From positions 1 through 64,000 of the forward strand of contig NKIQ01000012.1 of NCBI GenBank assembly GCA_002256005.1: a stretch of 64,000 nucleotides of DNA. Direction: 5' to 3'. The notes under the pieces were generated by a model. The model saw only the letters and a program-made list of their open reading frames with translations, was not told the DNA's origin and did no database searches. A program made the translations under genes and the position numbers. Each line of letters begins with the position of its first letter. The first letter of the stretch is position 1. Origin of the DNA: Alphaproteobacteria bacterium PA4 (GTDB lineage Bacteria; Pseudomonadota; Alphaproteobacteria; Sphingomonadales; Sphingomonadaceae). Of the stretch, positions 9,715 through 20,193 are shown piece after piece.

Positions 9715-10557
9715 TCAGCCCTTGGCGCGGGCGTAGGCCTGGGTGCCGTGGGTGAGGACGCGGTCGCCGGGCAGCACCGCATCGCTGTCGATGTCGCTGG
9801 CGCCGGCGAGTTCGGCATAGACCGGGCCGAAATCGGTGCGCAGCGTCTGGTCGAGGAGGTCCTCGAAACTGTCGATGACGAAATAGCTCTGCTGATAATC
9901 GTCGATGCGATAGCGGGTGCGCATGATGCGCTTCAGGTCAAAGCCGATGCGGTTGGGCGAGGGGTCATCGAGCGCGAACAGCGATTCGCCGCGCGAGGAG
10001 ACGATGCCGGCGCCATAGATGCGGCGCCCCTCCGGCGTGTCGATCAAGCCGAATTCGACTGTGTACCAGTAGAGCCGCGCCAACTGGTCGATGGCGCCGC
10101 GCCCGGCCGCGCGCAGGCCGCCGCGGCCATAGGCCTGCATGTAATCGGCAAACACCGGATGCGCGAGCAACGGCACATGGCCGAAGACATCGTGGAAGAC
10201 ATCGGGCTCCTCCAGATAGTCGAGCTGGTCGGCGCCGCGGATGAAACGCCCGGCGACAAAGCGGCGATTGGCGAGATGATCGTAGAACACCGCATCGGGG
10301 ACCAGGCCGGGCACCGCCACCACCTGCCAGCCGGTGGCGCGCATCAGCCGCTCCGACAGGCGCTGGAAATCCGGGATGCCGCCCCGATCGAGCTGCAGAA
10401 TCGCCAGCCCCTCCAGAAATTCCGGCGCGGCGCGGCCGGGCAGCAGGCGGGCCTGGCGGGCAAACAGCGTGTCCCACACCGCATGTTCGGCCGGCGTGTA
10501 CCGGCCCCAATCCTGCGGGATGGTGCCATCGGCGGCAGTGTCGGCAGCGACGATCAT
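9715..10557 (-). CDS. phhA: phenylalanine 4-hydroxylase
   Basis: A 280-residue non-haem iron monooxygenase that converts phenylalanine to tyrosine with tetrahydropterin. The iron ligands are clear: His122 and His127 (FHDVFGHVPLLAHP) and Glu168 (YWYTVEFGLI). It has the short bacterial form, with no regulatory ACT domain. The partner pterin-4a-carbinolamine dehydratase (phhB) is 15 kb away at 24855 rather than adjacent. ATG at 10557 is the only reasonable start because the upstream sequence in frame is repeat-derived; no strong ribosome-binding site precedes it. A small palindrome overlaps the start codon. Confidence 0.95.
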   Translation of the reverse strand: MIVAADTAADGTIPQDWGRYTPAEHAVWDTLFARQARLLPGRAAPEFLEGLAILQLDRGGIPDFQRLSERLMRATGWQVVAVPGLVPDAVFYDHLANRRFVAGRFIRGADQLDYLEEPDVFHDVFGHVPLLAHPVFADYMQAYGRGGLRAAGRGAIDQLARLYWYTVEFGLIDTPEGRRIYGAGIVSSRGESLFALDDPSPNRIGFDLKRIMRTRYRIDDYQQSYFVIDSFEDLLDQTLRTDFGPVYAELAGASDIDSDAVLPGDRVLTHGTQAYARAKG

Positions 10558-10569
10558 AACATCTGTTAT
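10556..10569. promoter_or_regulatory. 14-bp palindrome overlapping the phhA start
   Basis: ATAACA-TC-TGTTAT, an AT-rich inverted repeat in a GC-rich context, covers the phhA start codon. Position and symmetry would suit a repressor operator or a translational control hairpin. No regulator gene is adjacent and the site may be chance. Confidence 0.3.
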
Positions 10570-10639
10570 AAACTGCCGATGCCGCCTTGGCCATGGCGGA
10601 TGCGCGTTGGCGATATGGACTTGGCGTTGGAAAGAGAAG

Positions 10640-10762
10640 GCCTCCGGCGGCTGGGGCCTTGGCCCCAGACCCCATTCAGCAGTGCGGTCCATTCGTTACC
10701 GCAGAGCGTCCTCGACAAGAATGGATTGGGGTCTGGGGCCTGCGGCCCCAGCCCCCGGAGGC
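10640..10762. repeat. REPIN-like inverted pair
   Basis: Left arm 10640-10673 and right arm 10728-10762 are head-to-head copies of the window-wide unit with a 54-base spacer. It lies between the divergent phhA and atpI genes. Confidence 0.85.
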
Positions 10763-10953
10763 TCTGTTTTCCATTACCGCGCCATCACCGCCGGCATTTG
10801 CCATGTGTCATGCTGCTCTGCACAATGGTTGACATCCCCCCCATGGCTGGATAGACGCCGCGCCAAGCTTTGACGGCCTGGCTGTCAAGGGTCAGCGGCC
10901 TGTTGCGATGCCCTTTGCAATGGCTGCGTCCAAGTATTCGATAGGGGTTTCCC
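10763..10953 (+). other. leader of the F0 ATP synthase operon, no gene seen
   Basis: About 190 bases between the repeat pair and atpI hold no credible reading frame. The atp promoter must lie here or within the repeat. A TTGCGA at about 10900 could serve as a -35 box, but no convincing -10 is spaced from it. AGGGG seven bases before 10954 is a good ribosome-binding site for atpI. Confidence 0.3.
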
Positions 10954-11235
10954 TTGGTCAACCAGAACCACGACGATGATGCGCTGGCGCGCCGCATTGC
11001 CGCGGCTCGCCAGGCTGAAGCGTCATCGCGAGATGGCAAGAAGCGTGAGGAAAGCCAGGGCTGGTCGATCGCGCTGGAATTTGTCGGCGCCATGCTGGTC
11101 GGGGGTTTCCTTGGCTGGTTCATCGACAAGCAGGCGGGAACCGGCCCCTGGGGTTTGATTCTGTTGTTGTTGCTGGGTTTCGCCGCCGGTTTGCGGTCGG
11201 TGATGCGCCAGCAGAAGAAGTTTGACGGGAAATAG
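10954..11235 (+). CDS. atpI: F0F1 ATP synthase assembly protein AtpI
   Basis: A 93-residue protein with a charged N-terminus and two transmembrane helices (about 45-60 and 68-85; FVGAMLVGGFLGWFIDK, then WGLILLLLLGFAAG), the AtpI/AtpR-like pattern. It assists assembly of the c-ring and possibly Mg2+ supply. The start is TTG at 10954 after AGGGG; no ATG lies at a suitable position. It opens the F0 operon and its stop codon is 7 bases before the atpB start. Confidence 0.87.
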   Translation: MVNQNHDDDALARRIAAARQAEASSRDGKKREESQGWSIALEFVGAMLVGGFLGWFIDKQAGTGPWGLILLLLLGFAAGLRSVMRQQKKFDGK

Positions 11236-11242
11236 ACGCGTC

Positions 11243-11992
11243 ATGGCCAATCCGATGGAACAGTTCTCGATCGAGCCGATCGTCCCGCTGGACGTGGCCG
11301 GGCAGGACCTGTCCTTCACCAATTCGTCGCTGTGGATGCTCATCGCCATGCTGGTGGTGGCGGCGTTCCTCTATATCGGCACGGCCAAGCCGCAGCTGGT
11401 GCCGGGCCGCGCCCAGGCCGCCGTCGAATATCTCTATGATTTCATACGCGACATGCTGCGTGAAAACGTCGGCAAGGAAGGCCTGAAGTACGCGCCGCTG
11501 ATCTTTTCGGTGTTCATTTTCGTGCTGGCCTGCAATCTGCTCGGCCTCATTCCCTTCGTCGGCGCCTTCACACCGACCAGCCATATCGCCGTCACCTTCG
11601 GCCTTGCGGCCATCGTCTTCGCGCTGGTCCTGATCGTCGGCTTTGCCAAGCATGGCCTGCATTTCTTCAGCCTGTTCCTGCCGGAAGGCACGCCGATCTT
11701 CGTGCTGCCGCTGGTCGCCGCCATCGAATTCCTGTCGTTCCTGTCGCGCCCGTTCACGCTCGCCATCCGGTTGTTCGCCAACATGACCGCCGGTCACGTG
11801 CTGCTGAAGGTGTTCGGCGGTTTCGTCGTGGCCTTGGGCTCGTTCGAGGCGCTGCCCTATGTCTTCGGCATCATCCCGCTGACGGTCAACGTCGCGCTGA
11901 CCGCGCTCGAACTGCTGATCGCGGTGGTCCAGGCCTATGTCTTCGCGCTGCTGGCGTCGATCTATCTGAACGACGCCGTCAACCTGCATTAA
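11243..11992 (+). CDS. atpB: ATP synthase F0 subunit a
   Basis: A 249-residue polytopic subunit a, which forms the proton half-channels beside the c-ring. The essential arginine lies in RPFTLAIRLFANMTAGH (about residues 178-194). The start is ATG at 11243 (MANPMEQF), matching the family N-terminus; an upstream TTG in frame is not needed. It belongs to the order atpI-atpB-atpE-atpF'-atpF usual in alphaproteobacteria, with the F1 genes encoded elsewhere. Confidence 0.96.
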   Translation: MANPMEQFSIEPIVPLDVAGQDLSFTNSSLWMLIAMLVVAAFLYIGTAKPQLVPGRAQAAVEYLYDFIRDMLRENVGKEGLKYAPLIFSVFIFVLACNLLGLIPFVGAFTPTSHIAVTFGLAAIVFALVLIVGFAKHGLHFFSLFLPEGTPIFVLPLVAAIEFLSFLSRPFTLAIRLFANMTAGHVLLKVFGGFVVALGSFEALPYVFGIIPLTVNVALTALELLIAVVQAYVFALLASIYLNDAVNLH

Positions 11993-12048
11993 TCCCAACC
12001 CGAACAATCGTTTAACCCCAAAATCGCTTAAACCAAGAAGGACTTACA

Positions 12049-12273
12049 ATGGATATCGCTGCTGCCAAGCTGATCGGTGCTGGTCTTGCTGCCATGGGCG
12101 CCGGCTTCGCCGCCATCGGCGTCGGCCTCATCTTCGGCATGTTCCTGTCGGGCGCGCTGCGCAACCCGGCCGCTGCCGACAAGCTCGGCGCCCGCCTGAT
12201 CTTCGGCTTCGCCGTGACCGAAGCACTCGGCCTGATCGCCGCCGTCGTCGCGCTCGCGCTCGCCTTCGGCTAA
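12049..12273 (+). CDS. atpE: ATP synthase F0 subunit c
   Basis: A 74-residue hairpin of two membrane helices. The ring-forming glycine pattern (AGLAAMGAGFAAIGVGLIFG) is in helix 1, and the ion-binding carboxylate is Glu in FAVTEALGLIA (helix 2). The polar loop has RNPAA. The carboxylate environment looks proton-type rather than sodium-type. AAGAAGGA lies just before the ATG, giving strong translation as expected for the multi-copy subunit. Confidence 0.97.
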   Translation: MDIAAAKLIGAGLAAMGAGFAAIGVGLIFGMFLSGALRNPAAADKLGARLIFGFAVTEALGLIAAVVALALAFG

Positions 12274-12278
12274 GACCT

Positions 12279-12758
12279 GTGCCTCAGTTCGATCCTGCCA
12301 ATTTCACATCCCAGCTGGTGTGGCTCGCTGCGATTTTCGCGGTGCTGTACTTCGCCGTGGTGCGGCCGACCTTGCCCAAGGTCGGCCGGATCATCGATGA
12401 ACGCGAAGGCCGGGTGGCAGGCGATCTGGATGCGGCGGTTGCCGCCAAGGGCGAAGCGGACGCCATCCGCACCCGCTATGACGACGGCATGGCCGCAGCG
12501 CGCAGCGCTGCCCAGGCCGAAGTCGGTGCGGCGCAGGACAAGGCGGCCCGCGCCGCCGAAGCCCGCATGAAGGATCTGGCCGCCGCGCTCGACGCCCGCA
12601 CTGCCGAGGCGACGACGCGGCTGGCCGGGGCGCGTGACGCGGCTCGCGCCACGCTCGCCGCCACCACCGCCGAGCTGACCGGCGAAGCGGTGGCACGGCT
12701 GACCGGTCTTGACCTGCCGGCCGCCGAGATCGAAGCGGCACTGGCCGCACAGAAGTAG
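12279..12758 (+). CDS. atpF': ATP synthase F0 subunit b'
   Basis: A 159-residue subunit with one N-terminal membrane helix (LVWLAAIFAVLYFAVV, about 13-28) and a long alanine- and charge-rich coiled coil that forms half of the peripheral stalk. It starts with GTG at 12279, 5 bases after the atpE stop. A heterodimeric b/b' stalk is the rule in photosynthetic and alphaproteobacterial lineages. It is named b' because it precedes the longer b gene. Confidence 0.92.
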   Translation: MPQFDPANFTSQLVWLAAIFAVLYFAVVRPTLPKVGRIIDEREGRVAGDLDAAVAAKGEADAIRTRYDDGMAAARSAAQAEVGAAQDKAARAAEARMKDLAAALDARTAEATTRLAGARDAARATLAATTAELTGEAVARLTGLDLPAAEIEAALAAQK

Positions 12759-12767
12759 GATAGACTT

Positions 12768-13391
12768 GTGGCCGAACCCCTGGGCGCCCCGCTGACCGAA
12801 ACCGCCGCCGGTGCGCCGGCCGCGGCGACCGACCTGCCGTCGGCCGAACTGCACGCCGGCACCACGGCCGAAGGTGGCGCACACCATGAAGAGGCGCTGC
12901 TGCTCGGCCAGGGCGCCGAATTCTACGTCTATGTCTCGATGGCGATCTTTTTTGCGCTCGCCATCATCCTCGGCAAGCTGCCGCAGCGCATCGCCGCTGC
13001 GCTCGACGAGCGCATCGCCGGGGTGAAACGCCAGCTCGACGAAGCCAAGGCCATTCGCGCCGAAGCCGAAGCGCTGCTCGCCGATGCCGGCAAGCGCCGC
13101 GATGCCGCCACCCAGGATGCCGAAGCCATCGTCGCCCGCGCCCGCAGCGAAGCCGCCGAACTGGTCGCCGCCAGCGAAAAGGCCGCGAGCCTGACCATCG
13201 AGCGCCGCACCGCTGCCGCCGAAGCCAAGATCGCCGCTGCCGAGCGTGCTGCCGAAGCCGAACTGCGTGCCGATGTCGCCCGCCGCGTCACCGCCGCCGC
13301 GGCAACGCTGATCGCCGCCAGGGCCGACAAGACGCTGCAGGCCAAGCTGACCGACGATGCCATTGCCGGGCTCGATCGTCGCCTGCACTGA
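12768..13391 (+). CDS. atpF: ATP synthase F0 subunit b
   Basis: A 207-residue subunit. An extended N-terminal region of about 45 residues (Ala/Pro/Glu-rich, with AHHEE) precedes the membrane helix FYVYVSMAIFFALAIILG (about 52-69). A coiled coil of more than 120 residues follows and completes the peripheral stalk. Start is GTG at 12768 with GTAGGATAG upstream. The N-terminal extension before the membrane helix is longer than in E. coli b but common in related alphaproteobacteria. It is the last gene of the operon. Confidence 0.92.
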   Translation: MAEPLGAPLTETAAGAPAAATDLPSAELHAGTTAEGGAHHEEALLLGQGAEFYVYVSMAIFFALAIILGKLPQRIAAALDERIAGVKRQLDEAKAIRAEAEALLADAGKRRDAATQDAEAIVARARSEAAELVAASEKAASLTIERRTAAAEAKIAAAERAAEAELRADVARRVTAAAATLIAARADKTLQAKLTDDAIAGLDRRLH

Positions 13392-13524
13392 TCGCCAGCG
13401 GCGGCCTGGGGCGAATTGCCGCCGCATGACGACGCACTTAATCATCGGCAATCTGTTGCCGGGAAATTGCAAGCCCCTGTAATCTTCCTTATATGCAGCC
13501 AACCAATTGATGGTGGAGACCTTG

Positions 13525-13914
13525 ATGACCAACGTTCGTGTTTCGATGATCGGTGCCGCGGTTCTGGCCGCTGCCGTTGCCGCGCCGGCCTTTGCCCAGG
13601 CGATGCCGGCTGGCGATGCCAAGCGCGGTGAAGCGGCGTTTGCCGTGTGCAAGACCTGCCATGTCGTCGACAAGGGCGTGAACCGCATCGGTCCGTCGCT
13701 GTTCGGCGTTGTCGGCCGCAAAGCGTCGATGGTCCCGGGCTACAGCTATTCCGCCGCCAACAAGAAGAGCGGCCTGACCTGGACTCCGGCAAACCTGTTC
13801 AAGTATCTGGAAGCGCCGCAGAAGATGGTTCCGGGCACCAAGATGACCTATGCCGGCCTGAAGGATGCGCAGAAGCGCGCCGATGTGATCGCGTTCCTCG
13901 CGACCAAGAAGTAA
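13525..13914 (+). CDS. periplasmic class I cytochrome c
   Basis: A 129-residue preprotein with a Sec signal (about 1-25, ending AAPAFAQA). The haem motif is CKTCH (residue 43 region) and the probable sixth ligand is Met in KMTYAG. Size and motifs fit a soluble cytochrome c2/c550 that carries electrons between the bc1 complex and the terminal oxidase. ATG at 13525 is preferred because GGAG lies 7 bases upstream. A strong terminator follows. Confidence 0.92.
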   Translation: MTNVRVSMIGAAVLAAAVAAPAFAQAMPAGDAKRGEAAFAVCKTCHVVDKGVNRIGPSLFGVVGRKASMVPGYSYSAANKKSGLTWTPANLFKYLEAPQKMVPGTKMTYAGLKDAQKRADVIAFLATKK

Positions 13915-13950
13915 GGCGCAGCGCGGCCCCGCGCAGCGCAGCTGCGCGCG

Positions 13951-14094
13951 GACTCGCGCCAGCCCGGCCGGCGAACAGGAAAGGGTGCCCCACCGGGGCA
14001 CCCTTTTTTGATTCGTCCGACGTGCGGCTCCGCCGCACCCTTTCTTCTTCCTTCAACACACCCGCGGACTCGGCGGCTCCGCCGCCGGCCGCCT
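13951..14094 (+). repeat. terminator-linked repeat module, copy A
   Basis: This stretch matches 24439-24584 in order and content: GACTCGC..GAGC/CAGC, CGGCC.GCGA, a terminator hairpin with T-run, GAxTCGTCxGACGTGCGG, a pyrimidine tract, and GCGGACTCGGCGGCTCCGCCG followed by CGGCCGC. The terminator stem itself differs between copies while the flanks are conserved. Confidence 0.7.
13983..14009 (+). terminator. rho-independent terminator of the cytochrome c gene
   Basis: Stem GGGTGCCCC / GGGGCACCC with loop ACC, directly followed by six T. It lies 69 bases after the cytochrome c stop codon. Confidence 0.92.
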
Positions 14095-14160
14095 CCCAGA
14101 GCCCATCCGCCGCCACCAAACCCCTTCCCGCACCCCATCAATCCCCCTAAATCTCCCGAA

Positions 14161-14496
14161 ATGCCCCTGGATCACCGCCTCGCCGTCTATGGCACACTCG
14201 CCCCCGGCCGCTCGAACCACCACCAGCTCGCCGGTCTGACCGGTTCCTGGCAGCCCGGCCATGTCCGCGGCCATTTCCAGCCGACCGGCTGGGGTGCCGC
14301 CCAGGGCTATCCCGCCCTGACCCTCGACGCCGCTGCCGACCCCGTTCCCGTCCTGCTGTTCACCTCCGCAGACCTGCCCGAACACTGGCCGCGCCTCGAC
14401 GCTTTCGAAGGCGCCGATTACCGCCGCGTCATCGTCAGTATCGACACCGAAGCCGGCCCCATCACCGCCTGGCTCTACGAGGCCGCGCCGCGCTGA
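14161..14496 (+). CDS. gamma-glutamylcyclotransferase-like (AIG2 fold) protein
   Basis: A 111-residue protein with the fold's substrate loop VYGTLAPGRSN (residues 9-19) and the probable catalytic Glu in DAFEGADYRR. GGCT/AIG2 proteins cyclise gamma-glutamyl groups to 5-oxoproline; many bacterial members are untested. Start ATG at 14161. It is 48 bases before the ABC-F gene on the same strand, and the two may share a transcript. Confidence 0.85.
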   Translation: MPLDHRLAVYGTLAPGRSNHHQLAGLTGSWQPGHVRGHFQPTGWGAAQGYPALTLDAAADPVPVLLFTSADLPEHWPRLDAFEGADYRRVIVSIDTEAGPITAWLYEAAPR

Positions 14497-14544
14497 ACCC
14501 GCCCGCCATTCCCTACCGCAGCGCAGCATGCTAGGGCCGCAGCC

Positions 14545-16428
<1,884 letters not shown>

Positions 16429-16482
16429 ACTGCTCCCCTCCCCTGAGCCGAAGGCGGCCGTAGGGCAACGGGTGGGGAGTAA

Positions 16483-17934
16483 TCAATACCCCTTCAATTC
16501 CTGCCCGGTCAGCCGGACCACATGCACGACATTGGTCGTCCCCGGTGTCGAAAACGGCACGCCGGCGATGAGCACCAGCGGGTCGCCGCCCTTCGCGATC
16601 TTGGTGCGCAGCGCCATGCGCTTCGACTTTTCGACCATTTCTTCAAAGCCGGCGACGTCGCGGGTGACGACAGCATGGACGCCCCAGACCAGCCCCATGC
16701 GACGCGCCGTCGCCAGCCGCGGCGTGAGGCACAGCACCGGCACGGCGGCGCGTTCGCGGGCGGCGCGGCCGGCGGTGGAGCCGCTGATCGTGAAGCAGAC
16801 GATGGCGCGCGCCGAAACAATGTGGCTGATCGAGGCCGCGGCGGCAGTCATCGCGCTGGCGGTGGTGCGGCTGCTTTCGGTATCGGTGAAATGCACGCGG
16901 GCGGAATAGCCTGGGTCGGCCTCCACCTCGCGGGCGATGGCGTCCATCATGGCGACCGCTTCGACCGGGAACTTGCCGGCGGCGCTTTCGGCCGACAGCA
17001 TCACCGCATCGGCGCCGTCATAGATGGCGGTGGCGACGTCGGACACTTCGGCACGGGTCGGGCTCGGCGACAGGATCATCGATTCGAGCATCTGGGTGGC
17101 GACGACCACCGGCTTGCCGGCGGCGCGCGCCATGGCGACGATGCGCTTTTGCGCCGGGGGCACCTGTTGCGGCGGCAGTTCGACACCGAGGTCGCCGCGC
17201 GCCACCATCACCGCATCGGCGAGCTCCAGGATTTCGGCCAGCCGCTCCAGCGCCGCCGGCTTCTCGATCTTGGCGAGCAGTGCCGCCTGACCGCCGATCA
17301 GCGCGCGCGCCTCCGCCACATCCTCCGGCCGCTGCACGAACGACAGCGCCACCCAGTCGACGCCCTGGTCGAGCGCGAAGGCCAGGTCGCTGCGGTCCTT
17401 GGCGGTCAGTGCCGGCAGCGGCACCACCACATCGGGGACATTGACGCCCTTGTTGTCGGAAATCTTCCCGCCGACCTCGATCCGGCAGGCGATCGTGTCG
17501 GCGCTGACCGCCTTGACCCGCAGCACCAGCTTGCCATCATCGACCAGCAGACGGGCGCCGGGTTGCAGCGCCGCGAACAATTCCTTGTGCGGCAGGCACA
17601 CGCGCGTCGCGTCGCCGGGCGCGGTGTCGCGGTCGAGCGTGAAGTCGGCGCCATTGGCCAGTTCGGCGCTGCCGCCGGCGAAGCGGCCGACGCGCAGCTT
17701 CGGCCCCTGCAGATCGGCGAGGATGGTCAGCGGCCGTCCGGCGGATTTTTCGACGGCGCGGATGGCGGCGATCAGCGCGGCTTTCTCCGGCTGGGTGCCA
17801 TGGCTCATGTTGACGCGAAAGGCATCGGCCCCGGCGGCGAGCAGGGCCGCAATACGCTCCTCGCTGCTCGACGCCGGCCCCAGAGTCGCAAGCACCTTGA
17901 CCCGGCGGGCGCGCGGTTCGACATGATGGGGCAT
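16483..17934 (-). CDS. pyk: pyruvate kinase
   Basis: A 483-residue glycolytic enzyme that makes ATP and pyruvate from phosphoenolpyruvate. Diagnostic stretches include ATLGPASSS, FRVNMSHG, LADLQGPKLRVG, the catalytic lysine/glutamate segment LLAKIEKPAA and VMVARGDLGVELP, plus MLESMILSPSPTRAE. It has the A, B and C domains in the usual order. Start ATG at 17934 with CAGGAT upstream. It is divergent from the DUF1244 gene. Confidence 0.97.
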   Translation of the reverse strand: MPHHVEPRARRVKVLATLGPASSSEERIAALLAAGADAFRVNMSHGTQPEKAALIAAIRAVEKSAGRPLTILADLQGPKLRVGRFAGGSAELANGADFTLDRDTAPGDATRVCLPHKELFAALQPGARLLVDDGKLVLRVKAVSADTIACRIEVGGKISDNKGVNVPDVVVPLPALTAKDRSDLAFALDQGVDWVALSFVQRPEDVAEARALIGGQAALLAKIEKPAALERLAEILELADAVMVARGDLGVELPPQQVPPAQKRIVAMARAAGKPVVVATQMLESMILSPSPTRAEVSDVATAIYDGADAVMLSAESAAGKFPVEAVAMMDAIAREVEADPGYSARVHFTDTESSRTTASAMTAAAASISHIVSARAIVCFTISGSTAGRAARERAAVPVLCLTPRLATARRMGLVWGVHAVVTRDVAGFEEMVEKSKRMALRTKIAKGGDPLVLIAGVPFSTPGTTNVVHVVRLTGQELKGY

Positions 17935-18005
17935 GAAATAGCATCCTGGTAGGAATGAGCGGCACCCATAGCCGCCAAACCGCCGCCGCGCCAAGGGAGA
18001 AGCCG

Positions 18006-18338
18006 ATGAATCCGAGCATTTTCGCCGATGATGCCACCCGCGACCGCATCGAGGCCGCCGCCTTTCGCCGGCTGGTGGCGCTGCTGCAGGCGCGCACCGA
18101 TGTTCAGAATGTCGACCTGATGGGCGTTGGCGGCTTTTGCCGCAACTGCCTGGGCGATTGGCTGCACGAGGCGGCCGTCGAAGCGGGGTTGCCCATCGAT
18201 CACGCCGCGGCGCGCACCCATGTCTACGGCATGCATCAGGCCGATTGGAAGAAGCTGCACCAGGGCGAGGCAACCCCGAAGCAACTGGCCCGCATGGCCG
18301 GGTCGCTGGAGCGCAACAAGGCGGCGGGCCTGGCCTGA
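18006..18338 (+). CDS. DUF1244 domain protein
   Basis: A 110-residue protein with the strongly conserved DUF1244 core VQNVDLMGVGGFCRNCLGDWL (about residues 34-54), whose two cysteines and helix-rich context suggest metal or redox chemistry. The family is widespread in proteobacteria with known structures but no established function. ATG at 18006 begins MNPSIFADD, the usual N-terminus. It is transcribed away from pyk. Confidence 0.9.
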   Translation: MNPSIFADDATRDRIEAAAFRRLVALLQARTDVQNVDLMGVGGFCRNCLGDWLHEAAVEAGLPIDHAAARTHVYGMHQADWKKLHQGEATPKQLARMAGSLERNKAAGLA

Positions 18339-18360
18339 TTGCCGGCACGCCGCCCCCGGA

Positions 18361-18861
18361 TCAGGCAGTGGCGGCGTGGCCGCCCGTCCGCGCGTTGCGG
18401 AAGATCAGCCAGCTGCCCAGCGCATACATGATGATGTTGACGACGGCGAAGACGCCCCAGAAGGCCAGATTTCCCATTTCCGGCACCAGCCCGAAGCGCG
18501 GATTGGTCAGGAATTGCGATACCCCGGCCATGACCAGGCCCAGATAGCTGTAGCCCATGTTGATGCGGTGGCTGTGCAGCCATTCGGCCGCGCCGGTCGC
18601 TCGCCAGCGCCGCATGGCGCGCAGGCCGAAGAACAGCGAACACAGGCTGACGATGGCAAAGACATGGAACAGGTTGATGCCCAGCCGATAGCTGTTGAGC
18701 GCGCCGAAATTGCCGAGCAGCATGGCGATCACATAGAGCCAGCCGGCGCGGCGGTGATTGTCGCCACCCTTGCGACCGATGACCTGCCAGGCGCCGATGC
18801 CCAGCGCCGCGCTGACGGCGGTGAAGTGCAACCAGAGCATCGGCGACAGATTTTCGAACAT
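18361..18861 (-). CDS. DUF2306 family membrane protein
   Basis: A 166-residue protein with four predicted membrane helices (about 8-25, 40-60, 68-86, 125-155). It has the family's polar pattern H(x)nN, here LHFTAV, HRRAGW, NSYRLGINLFH and HSHRINMGYSYLG. Conserved histidines suggest haem or quinone contact, which is inference. The function is unknown. It converges with the DUF1244 gene (23-base gap). Confidence 0.78.
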   Translation of the reverse strand: MFENLSPMLWLHFTAVSAALGIGAWQVIGRKGGDNHRRAGWLYVIAMLLGNFGALNSYRLGINLFHVFAIVSLCSLFFGLRAMRRWRATGAAEWLHSHRINMGYSYLGLVMAGVSQFLTNPRFGLVPEMGNLAFWGVFAVVNIIMYALGSWLIFRNARTGGHAATA

Positions 18862-19009
18862 GCGGAACTCTCCCCTTCAAAGGCTGGATGGTGGCCGGCA
18901 CGGCGGGCCATGGCCGGATGTGGCGGCGCTGCCCGGCTTGTCTCAAGGGCGATTTCGTCTAGCCTGCATGGCTCTTCGCAAATCCCGGTTCGGGCAGGAT
19001 TGACGCTTC

Positions 19010-19825
19010 GTGAAATCGGTCATCGGTTTTGTCATGCGGCCCTATGTGGTGCTGACCATCGCCGCCGTGACGATCGCGGTGCTGGCGGCGCCGTTCGGCA
19101 CCTGGCCATTGCAGCCGCTGCTGCGTTTCATCCTGTGGGGTGTGCTGATCGGGGCCAATGCCATCAAATGGCGGCTGTGGTTCGGCCGCATCGGCCCGCG
19201 CATCGGCGACGGCTGGCAGGGGCAGGCTCTGCTTGTCGTCGGCGGGGCGGTGCTGCTCAACCTGACGCTGCCGTTCGAAATCGCGCTGGTCTATCGCCTG
19301 CTCGGCATCGCGGCGACCATTCCCTGGGCGCCGGTGTTCAGCACGGCGCTGGCGATTTCGCTCGCCATCGGCGCGGCGGTGGCGGCGGCCCATATGCCAC
19401 GCCCGGCGCCCGGCTCTGCGACAGCGGAACCGCCGGCGGTCAACCTGGAACCTCCGTCGGCAGCCCCCGCCACCGTGCCGCCGCCCGCCGCCAGCGGCCT
19501 CGCCGTCCGCGCCGGTGTCGCCAATCTCGATCAGGTGCACGGCGTGATGGCGGAAGACCATTATCTGCGGCTGTGGCTCGCCGATGGCCGTGCCCCGCTG
19601 ATTCTCTATCGCTTCGGGGATGCGGTGCGCGAACTCGCCGGCTGCGACGGCTTGCAGATCCACCGCAGCGCCTGGGTGGCGGCCGCCGCCGTCACCGGCG
19701 CCCGGCGCCAGGGCCGGCGCTGGCAGCTGCTGATCGTCGGCGGCCACAGCCTGCCGGTCAGCGAGGCGGCGCAAAAGGCGGTGCGCGCCCGCGGCTGGCT
19801 GGACAAGCCGGTCGAAACGTCATGA
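19010..19825 (+). CDS. membrane-anchored LytTR-type transcriptional regulator
   Basis: A 271-residue protein. The N-terminal half has four hydrophobic segments (to about residue 125), then a proline/alanine-rich linker (about 128-165). The C-terminal LytTR DNA-binding domain has [15 protein letters not shown], the [16 protein letters not shown] segment and [16 protein letters not shown]. Such proteins sense a membrane signal and bind direct repeats in DNA. The start is taken as GTG at 19010; ATG at 19034 is possible. No histidine kinase lies nearby. It may instead partner an unlinked membrane gene. Confidence 0.82.
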   Translation: MKSVIGFVMRPYVVLTIAAVTIAVLAAPFGTWPLQPLLRFILWGVLIGANAIKWRLWFGRIGPRIGDGWQGQALLVVGGAVLLNLTLPFEIALVYRLLGIAATIPWAPVFSTALAISLAIGAAVAAAHMPRPAPGSATAEPPAVNLEPPSAAPATVPPPAASGLAVRAGVANLDQVHGVMAEDHYLRLWLADGRAPLILYRFGDAVRELAGCDGLQIHRSAWVAAAAVTGARRQGRRWQLLIVGGHSLPVSEAAQKAVRARGWLDKPVETS

Positions 19826-19913
19826 CGCCGCGCTTGAATTCTGCCGACGCAGCGTCCAAAACCCCGGCATTCGCCGCGCTGCCGCCGGGCAGCGGGCCAT
19901 CCAGGGAGCCCCC

Positions 19914-20156
19914 ATGAACGAGAATGTTTCCGCCGAGCAGCTGCGCCTGTTCATCGAGCGGATCGAGACGCTGGAAGAAGAGAAGAAGGGCATCGCCGAC
20001 GACATCAAGGACGTCTATGCCGAAGCCAAGGGCACCGGTTTCGACACCAAGACGATGAAGGCCATCGTGCGGCTGCGCAAGATGGAAGCCAGTGCCCGGC
20101 AGGAAGCCGAAGCGCTGCTCGATACCTACAAGACGGCGCTCGGCCTGGTCGACTGA
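19914..20156 (+). CDS. gapR: GapR-family nucleoid-associated protein (DUF2312)
   Basis: An 80-residue alpha-helical protein with the coiled coil [18 protein letters not shown] followed by the conserved [20 protein letters not shown]. In Caulobacter GapR clamps overtwisted DNA ahead of replication and transcription and stimulates topoisomerases, and this is a full-length match to that family. Start ATG at 19914 with CCAGGGAG upstream. It is followed by the glutathione transferase gene after 37 bases. Confidence 0.93.
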   Translation: MNENVSAEQLRLFIERIETLEEEKKGIADDIKDVYAEAKGTGFDTKTMKAIVRLRKMEASARQEAEALLDTYKTALGLVD

Positions 20157-20193
20157 CGCCGAATTCATCAGACATAACAACGGGGAGATCGAC

